In this document: positions 56,915-64,000 of the stretch, one piece after another | Numbering within the stretch: position 1 is the first letter of the stretch | How the letters are laid out: each line of letters begins with the position of its first letter | Assembly: GCF_003711515.1 (NCBI RefSeq) | Contig: NW_021167079.1 | Coordinates: 4,077,476-4,141,475, forward strand | DNA length: 64,000 bases | Direction of reading: 5' to 3' | DNA from: Sodiomyces alkalinus F11 | Lineage: Eukaryota; Ascomycota; Sordariomycetes; Glomerellales; Plectosphaerellaceae | The notes under the pieces: generated by a model | Databases searched by the model: none | The model's input: only the letters and a program-made list of their open reading frames with translations | What the model was told of the DNA's origin: nothing | Made by a program: the position numbers and the translations under genes

Positions 56915-58925
56915 TTATACCAGGTACCTAAAAGCTGTGGTGACGTTCCTCAAACCATCCAGGTGGGCCAAATCAGCCGAGCGTGCCGCAACATCCCCAT
57001 GCCTCTCCCAGGCATCCTCGCCGCGCTCAATCTTCTTGTTCAGCCCCTTAAGGACCATGCGGAATAGCCAACAGCCCACACTCGTCACGCCAAACATGGC
57101 GGTGACAATACCGTAGCTTCCGCGGAAGCCGTTCTCTTCGAGGTCCCAGACGTACATCCCGGCGACGTTACCAAGCTGGGAGAAGGCGTTGACGAGCGCG
57201 ATGGCCACGGCGCGCTTAGCGGGCGGACGAGGAAACGAGGAGGAGATCCACGAGTAGAAGACGATGAAGCCCGCATACGAGCCGGCCTGGAGGAAAAGGG
57301 CGACGTAACGGGCAGCGAGATTCAGAGTGGACATTGATATGATGAAGCCCACAAGTCCCATGCAGATGGGCCAGGTGATGTGGAAAAACTGTGGACAAAT
57401 TGGTGAGCTGCAAAGCGGGCCAGAGGTCATTTTGAGACGTACGTACCCTTTCTTTCTTGCGATCCGCGTGCCATGCGTTGATCAGAGAGACAATACACGA
57501 GAAAAGCCATGGAGGCGAACTCATCAGCAGAGTTGGAACATAGTCGAAGCCGAGTGTGCCGGTCAAGGTAGGCTGGAAGGGGGGAGGGACCGAGTCAGCA
57601 AATGGAGGGGAGAGATGGCTCCAGTCCGTTGTTTACTTACGAAGTACGCATTGAAGGACAGGCCGATAACATAAGTAGTGAACGTCAGCATCATAAGATA
57701 GATCTTATAGTCTTTGACGGCCATCCAGAATCCGTCAAAGGTGCCCTGTTCCGCCGAGTCCTGGTCAACCTCGCCTACGTCCTCAGTCATGCGTAGTTGC
57801 GCAACTTCAAGCTCCTCTTTGGTAAAGCCCCTTGCGTTCCACGGCAAATCTGGTAGAACAAAGGCGGCGAGGATGGCAATGGCCATGGTGATGGCACCCT
57901 CGACTGTAGAGCCAGTTAGTCTCCGTAGGCGCAAGGGGTATTATATTAGCCCCAACAAGGCTTACTCCAGAATAGCCAGCGCCAAGCGGCATGGCCAAGA
58001 ACGCCCTGCATATTGGACAAGACACCAGCCGCAATGAGTGCCGAAAAGGCATTGGAGATGAGGTTACCGCAGAACAGGATGGCGTTACGGGACGTCAACT
58101 CCTTGCGGGTGTACCACTTGGACAGGATAAGCAGCGCTCCGGGCAAGAAGGCCGCTTCGATGAAGCCGAGAAAAAAGCGCGTCGCTACCATTCCTCCAAA
58201 GTCTTGAACCACGCCCGAGAGGGTCGAGACCAGTCCCCATAGTAGCATGGCGCCTGCGATGTACCACGATGGCCGACTGATGCGGTTGATGAGCATATTG
58301 GAGGGTACCTGCATCAGAATGTATCCTTATCAGGGGTTAGGACCTTGTCTGACGAATACAAAGCCGACATAAAGTGCTTCTTACCAACATATAGAATTCT
58401 TTCATCCGAAGTGGTGATTAGTCGGTTTCCTTTTGGAATTGAGAAGACAGAGAACAGGCACGAGGGCTAAAGCGTAAGACTTACGACAGGCAGGTCGCGT
58501 ATTCCTGGTCGTTTAGGTTGAGATCCTCTTGCAGGCCACGGAGACGAGCCGCCGCGATATTATTTCGATCCAGGTAGTTCATAATATATACTGCAAGTCG
58601 CGGTTCAAGGGTTAGCTGACTGCATTCCATTGTACTGCAGTAGAGCAGTCAGGACTGCAAAATGCCCGCCGACGGCGTCAAACATACTGACAAAGAACAA
58701 TGAGCAACGCAAGTCGAGCTTGCGCTTCATCTTCTTCTCAACTTTGGCCCGGTACACGGGGTCGGAGATGGGACCGTGAGGAGCCTTTGTGACGGCTCCA
58801 TCACCACCAAACTCGCGATCGACCTTCTCAGACGACGAAGCGGCCATGGTAAGGTTGTTACGGTCAGGTTCGGACAAAGCGCCTGAACCAGAGCGGCTAT
58901 CCTTCTTGGATGCCGGGTCGTTCAT
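56915..58925 (-). CDS. MFS transporter of the anion:cation symporter (Dal5/allantoate permease-like) family
   Basis: Seven exons on the minus strand (58688-58925, 58485-58590, 58385-58398, 57966-58325, 57641-57903, 57447-57572, 56915-57388) encode 526 residues with about twelve membrane helices. Family marks: YIMNYLDRNNIAAARLRGLQ at helix 1, LYVGYILMQVPSNMLINRI, ATRFFLGFIEAAFLPGALL followed by LSKWYTRKEL, and WRWLFWIEGAITMAIAILA. These fit the fungal Dal5/Tna1/Liz1 group, whose substrates include allantoate, nicotinate and other carboxylates; the substrate here cannot be read from sequence. Exon 3 is only 14 nt but is needed to join TCLS to LYVG, and all phases agree (1, 2, 1, 1, 0, 0). No catabolic gene lies beside it to hint at a substrate. 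Confidence 0.92.
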
Positions 58926-60701
58926 GATCGTGTTCGTTCTGAAGAATCACGCAGCAAGACACAGTACAGAGTAGCGGTTCGGGTAGAGTGAGGATGAGTG
59001 TAACTTTAGGCTCGAGTGACTGAACGAGACGTACCTAAGGTACCTTAGTTAACGGACATGGCACTTCATACGTCACTGCCACCGCGGGCAATGGCCTATT
59101 TCACGGCCATGGAGCAAGCTGCAAAAGCTCTCGACGGTCATGGGAGAAGGGCCGATGCTGCCTTGGCCAAATCCCCCGCCACTGGCGATCCTTTTCACCC
59201 ATTGAAGCATCCCCATTACCTAGATATGACCGAGTGGTCACCAGGGGGAGGTGGGGGAGAAAACAGGAAAGGGGACAGGAGGACCAGGGATCGGGGGGAG
59301 CGGCCGACGCAGCGAGGGGAGGAAAGCAGTTCAGGTTGCTCCAAGGGACTGATCTTCTAGTCAAACATGTTCACCGGTGAATGGGCAGAGGATTCATGGG
59401 GGAATCAAATTTGTTTGTCCTTGGTCAAGCTATACGAAGTCGGAAGTACGTCGTACACGTAGTGTACATGGTCGTGCTTCCCGGAAAGGCGGGGCATGCA
59501 TGAGGTCGAGCCATGCACACTGTGCCGTAAGCGGCCTAGTCCCGCTTTGTGGAAACCGGCAATTGAGCTTAAGTAGCGTGCCCAGGCCAAGTAAGGAGGT
59601 TCGGGAAGCCGATGCAGAGCTTGACTTCTCTCCAACCAGTTGCAGCCCGAAAATTTCTGCGCCCCCGTACGGATACAGACTAACAATTGCAGGGCGTTAC
59701 GTTGTACGTGGGGGGCCAAGAAGTTACCACTACGACGGCCCTAGCATGGTAGCAAAAAGTCTTCCAGGGGATACAGGACACAAGTACCTACAACATCTCC
59801 TCTGAAGAAACCCCGAATTCGTTGCTTCTCTTATAACTGTAGCCTATACGCTGTGCGCAGGCGGATGTAACGCATGTTTTTACCCATCATCTTTGTCCAA
59901 AATTAAAATAATGTTCAAGAGCTCTCCGTACGTTGTAATTACCTGTCTCCGAGCGACTCGACCGACGTATACCTAAAAGTAGCCATACAAAATCGTAGGT
60001 TTATGGGGGACGTATCAAGCGGAACCGTTCTGGCTGAGGTCCCGAGGCCAGCCACAAGGCGCCACGAACCGTCAACGAAGATATGCCTTGTAACCAGGTA
60101 GGTACCTACCTTAGGTACCTTAGGTAAGGTAAGGTACACGTAATGTCGCCCGTTCAAGTAGCCTCCGTACGAAGTACCTCACACCTTCTTACTAAGGTAA
60201 TCTTCAGCGACCCGTACCTACCTTATGTATGATGTCAATTTCGCATTGAGAATATTAGTAATGTTTGTGGGTCTCTCAAGGGGCTAGCTACCTTAGGTCG
60301 CTCATCAACGATCTGGGGACGAGGCTGCCAGCTGTCAATGTCGGACACCTCTAGCTTCCGACGCGGGCTATCTAACGAACCTCAATCCTGAATCCTTGCC
60401 AGGCTTCAAGCTCCCTACTCTTCTCTGTCCGCCGACAACACAACAGGGGTCATCTGAATTGAGCGACCCGATTCCCTGAATCTCTTTCAGCGAGACAATT
60501 GACTCCCGGGCGCGTACTCATTATTTGCGGCCTTTGGTGTCTGACGAGGCATCCCTCGGCGTCTGCCTGCGAGCCTGACCATTTCGACACTATTCTTGCC
60601 CGAGGGAGCACCGTTTTCTTGCGAGCTTGCCATTCTTCCCTCCTTCAGCATTCCGACCCGGCCAACTTGAAGGGACTTGGAATTTCCGAAAGTCCATCAA
60701 A
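58926..60701. other. 1.8-kb divergent intergenic region
   Basis: Between the MFS (minus) and Ptm1-like (plus) start codons. Contains several GGTACC/CCTTAGG palindromes (59033-59050, 60096-60140, 60215-60225) and a 100-codon frame at 59058-59360 that I regard as chance. A pyrimidine-rich stretch before 60702 is the likely promoter of the Ptm1-like gene. Confidence 0.5.
60096..60111. repeat. 16-bp perfect palindrome AGGTAGGTACCTACCT
   Basis: Perfect palindrome centred on GTAC, followed directly by TAGGTACCTTAGGTA-type copies up to 60135. One of the densest sites of this short motif in the window. Confidence 0.95.
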
Positions 60702-62877
60702 ATGAGGCCGTGGCTCTGCACCCTCCTCATGGGCCTGTCCATGTGGACGGCCAACGCCCTTGAAGTCAAAATCGTGAGTCTTGCACATCTCCCATGCAGT
60801 CTTATCAAAGGGACATTGGTATAGCATCTAAATGACCTCAGGACTGACATGAACACGCGTCGTACAGGACCAGACAGAGGACAATCGTCAGCGCTGCGCC
60901 GGTAGGGTCTCCAGAATTCGCGAATTCGACGTTACGAGCCGTCGTCATATACGATTTTCAAGACGCACGAAGCTAACTTGGGCTTTGACAGGCATGTACA
61001 GTCGGAACGCCTGGGGCGGTCCTGTCGATCCCTACATCAGCCTTATGTTCCCCCCTCAGAAGGACGCTGCTGGAAAGAAGCCAATGGTCAGCGTGGTGAT
61101 CTTTGAGTGGAAGGATGGTGGCCTCATCGGGTTCAACGAGAATCCCGATAGACCCGAGTCTCAGGTAATACACCCCTAGGACTCCAGCCTCTTTTTGGCT
61201 GTGCCGTCTACCTGCGCTATTGCAGCACCTGCCTTTGAAGCACATGGGCCTGACATATCCTTCCCAGACCATCGGCATTTGCGAGGATAAATGGGTGAAG
61301 AAGGGCTACTGTAACGACACCGAGATTGGCCAGTTCATTCTTGCCGAGGGCGCAACCGAAAAGTCGAAGAACCTCATCGAGACATACTCGGTTAACCTCA
61401 AGGAGCCTGGCCAGCCCAGGAAGTATATGATTTCTCAGACCGGCTACTATTGCATCTTGACCCAGCCTTTTACCGCCAAGCATTACCAAGGCGTCGCTGA
61501 GTTCCGCAACGCCTACGGCGAGCTACCTGCCACCCAGATTCCCAAGCTACCCTTCTATGGAGGCATAACTATCCTCTACGCTCTGGTTGCGGTGTAAGGA
61601 CCGTCCCATAACCCCACATGATCCGACATATCAAAACTAACAGCCAACAGGTTCTGGGGCTTCTTATACTATCAACACAGGCAGGATATCTGTGAGTAGG
61701 CTTCCTGATACAGAGGCACTGGACAGTTTCTGACGCCACAAATTAGTGCCTGTGCAGAACTACATTACAGCTATTCTGGTCTTCCTTGTTGTCGAGATGC
61801 TCATGACGTGGGGGTTCTATGGTAAGTCTCGCCGATGTCCCTCCCATTCCTCAATTTCATCTTTTTTCTCCCGACGCTGCTTCCACTGATTGACACCGCT
61901 GCTAGACTACCTCAATAGAAATGGCGCCAATGTCGGGTCTAAGGTCCTGCTAGTCATTGTCGCGATTCTGAACGCTTTCCGCAACTCGTTCTCCTTCTTC
62001 TTGCTTCTCATTGTCTGCATGGGTTATGGCGTTGTCAAGCCCACCCTCGGTCGGACCATGATTTGGGTCCGCTGGCTAGCCATTGCCCACTTCGCTTTTG
62101 GCCTGGTATACGCCGTCACGAGTTTGCTGATTACACCTGAACAAGCTGGTAAGACTGCTTCTCGATCCGGCGTATCTGCGGCGAATGTTGACATGTGACA
62201 CAGGCCCTTTCGTTCTCCTCATCGTACTCCCTCTGGCCAGCACCCTCACCGCATTCTACGTCTGGACTCTCAACTCCCTCAACTTCACTCTGAAAGATCT
62301 GCGTGAGCGGAAGCAGCACGCGAAGGAAGCCATGTACAAGAAGCTGTGGTGGTGCATCCTCGTCAGCATCTTTGTCATCTTCGGCTTCTTCTTTTTCAAC
62401 AGCTTCTCCTTCGCCTCTATCAACGACCCGGACTACGTCCCCTTCCACTGGAAGACGCGCTGGTTTGTTCTCGACGGCTGGCTCAACCTCGTTTACTTCG
62501 CCGACGTTGCTTTCATTGCTTATGTCTGGCGTCCTACCGCCAACAACCGTCGCTTCGCCATGAGTGACGAAATCGCCCAGGACGACGATGGCACCTTCAC
62601 TATGGCCGACATTGGCGCCCCCGACGACTCGGACGACGAGGAGGCCAATGTGGGCAAGAGCACCACCAACCGAGCGCAGCAGCCCCTCCCCGCCGGCGCC
62701 CACCTCGCAACTGCTCCTGGCCAGGGAGCTAATGGAAGTGGCGGCTCTTCCAGCGCGCCCAGGGGCAACCCGCGAGACTCGCTGGACGGCGAGACCATCT
62801 TCGCCGTCGGTGAGGACGGAGACAGATTCTCTGACGACGATGAAGAGGATGCGAAGCTTGTTCGGTCCGGGAAATAA
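60702..62877 (+). CDS. PTM1: Ptm1/GOST family seven-helix membrane protein
   Basis: Eight exons (60702-60773, 60868-60901, 60992-61164, 61226-61593, 61651-61691, 61747-61821, 61906-62148, 62204-62877) encode 559 residues. A signal peptide (about 1-19) precedes a luminal domain with Cys pairs and GLTYPSQTIGICEDKWVKKG. The seven-helix core follows, from FYGGITILYALVAVFWGFLY through GYGVVKPTLG to FVIFGFFFFNSFSF and WFVLDGWLNLVYFADVAFIA. The tail is acidic, with DDSDDEEAN. This is the yeast Ptm1/animal GPR107-TMEM87 group, Golgi or endosome proteins with a GOLD-like luminal domain; the exact role is unsettled. All seven introns are 53-94 bp, and the 34-nt and 41-nt exons keep phase. The end of exon 4 is at GTAAGG (61594), not the overlapping GTGTAA. 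Confidence 0.94.
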
Positions 62878-63185
62878 CTGATGTGGGAATGATTTGATAG
62901 TGGGGGGGCCGATTAAAGGAGAAAAGCAAGATGCATATTCGACACGCATTCCTCATTTTTGTGTAATGATCAGTATACAGGTTTTGTTATTAGTGGTTAT
63001 TTTAAGCGACATGGTCATACAGGGTTCTATGTCAGGCTACGCCGAAGTAGAAGCGTCCTCCACTGCGGGTGGCTTGATCCGCCGTCCCCCCCCTAAACTC
63101 GTACATATACAGCCTCTCGGTAGGACCTCAAAGATTGGAAAATGCGCTGCGCTGCTCTGCGCTGCTAAATCAGGTGGGATGAGAC
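62878..63185. other. Short convergent spacer
   Basis: 308 bp between two convergent 3' ends; contains a GCGCTGC duplication near 63147-63162. Nothing else seen. Confidence 0.5.
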
Positions 63186-64000
63186 TCAAATACTGCCGCC
63201 AAACCCGACAGGACGTCTCTTGCCGTCTTTCTCCGGTAGAATGGCCATGGCTTTGTAGACCTTACCCATGCCACCTGGTCCGCGGTCCACCAAGCGCCGC
63301 CACGAGCGGCCAATATCAGCGGCCCGCTCCTCGGATACCCCCGGCGCACGGGTGAGCATCTCGGCGCGTTCGCGGATGCCCATCTGGCTCAAGAACACGG
63401 CCTGTTCAACAGGGCCGTGGACTTCCACCCCCTCGCTGACCTTGGTGGCGGATTCGGCAATGGCAGTGAAGTCAACATCGGCGCTGACGTCGACGAGGCC
63501 GGGGGCTGACAAGGGGTTGACGCGGCGGTGACGCTGGATGCCGCGGAGGGAGTTGACGGGGATGGTGTCGGCAGGGCCGTAGTCGAGGATGAGGGCTGCG
63601 CCGGCGGGGCGCGGACGCGGACGGTCGGGGGTGCCGCCTATGCGGGCGGCGATGTCGGCGGCGTACATTGTCGCGTCTGGGCAGACCTCGATGACAGAAC
63701 CGGGTGTGTGTTTGAGAGCGCGGTAGCGCGGGGAGGACTCGGGTAGATAGCGAGAGTGGTTGGTTGGCGCGGCGGAGAGAGTGAGCTGGAAGTCCGGAAT
63801 GGGGTCTTGTTGTTCGGATTTGGGAATATTGAGGGAAGCGTGGGTTGCGTCAGGAGGCGTCGGAGACACGACGAACTCGCGCCACTCGAACGTGGGACCA
63901 GAGTCCTTGTCGTTGGTGGCAGGGGCAGTGGATCTCGAGGGGGAAGATTCAGGTGTCGAAGTCGGGGTGCCAGTGGGCGCGGATTTGGGCTGAGACGCCA
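63186..64000 (-). CDS. NDUFAF7/MidA-like mitochondrial methyltransferase, 3' part
   Basis: The frame is open from the right window edge to a stop at 63186-63188, giving the C-terminal 270 or so residues; the start and the SAM-binding core lie outside. Visible family marks are TFEWREFVVSP (the WRE segment), YAADIAARIGG, ALILDYGPADTIPVNSLRGI, SADVDFTAIAESA, VEVHGPVEQAVFLSQMGI and GMGKVYKAMAI. NDUFAF7 symmetrically dimethylates an arginine of the complex I subunit NDUFS2 during assembly in the mitochondrial matrix. A Ser/Thr/Pro-rich insert lies before WREF, as in other fungal members. The partial gene is about 10 kb from the small complex I subunit at 53236-53620. Confidence 0.9.
   Translation of the reverse strand, partial: ASQPKSAPTGTPTSTPESSPSRSTAPATNDKDSGPTFEWREFVVSPTPPDATHASLNIPKSEQQDPIPDFQLTLSAAPTNHSRYLPESSPRYRALKHTPGSVIEVCPDATMYAADIAARIGGTPDRPRPRPAGAALILDYGPADTIPVNSLRGIQRHRRVNPLSAPGLVDVSADVDFTAIAESATKVSEGVEVHGPVEQAVFLSQMGIRERAEMLTRAPGVSEERAADIGRSWRRLVDRGPGGMGKVYKAMAILPEKDGKRRPVGFGGSI

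Noticed and set aside
59058..59360. 100-codon ATG frame between the MFS and Ptm1-like genes
   Set aside because: No domain, ends in Gly/Arg-rich low complexity, and overlaps the likely promoter area.
62131..62949. 272-codon open frame antisense to the Ptm1-like gene
   Set aside because: Opposite the conserved seven-helix exon, Val/Glu/Gly-rich and without motif.
1..64000. Biosynthetic gene cluster, CRISPR, phage or bacterial-type operon
   Set aside because: Genes are intron-bearing, individually spaced and mostly housekeeping; no polyketide synthase, non-ribosomal peptide synthetase, terpene, repeat-spacer or phage signature is seen.

Overview
The window is nuclear DNA of a filamentous ascomycete, most likely a sordariomycete. 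Three things point there: genes cut by short GT-AG introns (about 48-140 bp) with CTAAC/CTGAC branch sites just before the acceptor, single-gene rather than operon transcription, and proteins of Pezizomycotina type (Zn2Cys6 regulator, F-box protein, Dal5-like transporter, Itc1, Vps74, CSN1). I reconstructed 18 complete protein genes and one gene running off the right edge. There is also one tRNA-Ala and one small inverted-repeat element. A 10-base run of N at 30672-30681 marks an assembly gap.

Layout: 0.9-5.7 kb holds a four-helix membrane protein, an HNH-domain protein, the tRNA and an RPAP1/Rba50 homologue. 8.4-21.5 kb holds an Hpc2-type HIR subunit, Rrp14/SURF6, Vps74 and eIF2A. 22-30 kb holds a possible acyltransferase relic, an F-box protein and Itc1. 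32-38.5 kb holds Alg8, an Emp47-type cargo lectin and an X-Pro aminopeptidase. 39.8-43.2 kb is a large Zn2Cys6 transcription factor. It is followed by a 4.7 kb gene-free stretch carrying a MITE-like element. 47.9-56.3 kb is dense: CSN1, Prp18, Sap18, a tiny complex I subunit and a U-box cyclophilin. 56.9-64 kb holds an MFS transporter, a Ptm1/GOST membrane protein and the 3' end of an NDUFAF7-type methyltransferase.

The genes are mostly core cellular functions: chromatin (Hpc2, Itc1, Sap18), RNA polymerase II assembly, splicing and ribosome assembly (Rba50, Prp18, PPIL2, Rrp14), the early secretory pathway and Golgi (Alg8, lectin, Vps74, Ptm1), and mitochondrial complex I (a subunit and an assembly factor). 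I see no secondary-metabolite cluster, CRISPR array, phage or defence island, and no convincing new multi-gene system. The most unusual signals are a 339-345 bp TA-flanked inverted-repeat element, an ATG-only first exon in the Itc1 gene, short palindromes (GGTACC/CCTAGG based) scattered through the intergenic DNA, a tandem NAGNAG acceptor in the lectin gene, and a head-to-head Alg8/lectin pair. Exon boundaries were inferred by eye from splice signals, reading frame and remembered family sequences; no alignment or transcript data were available.
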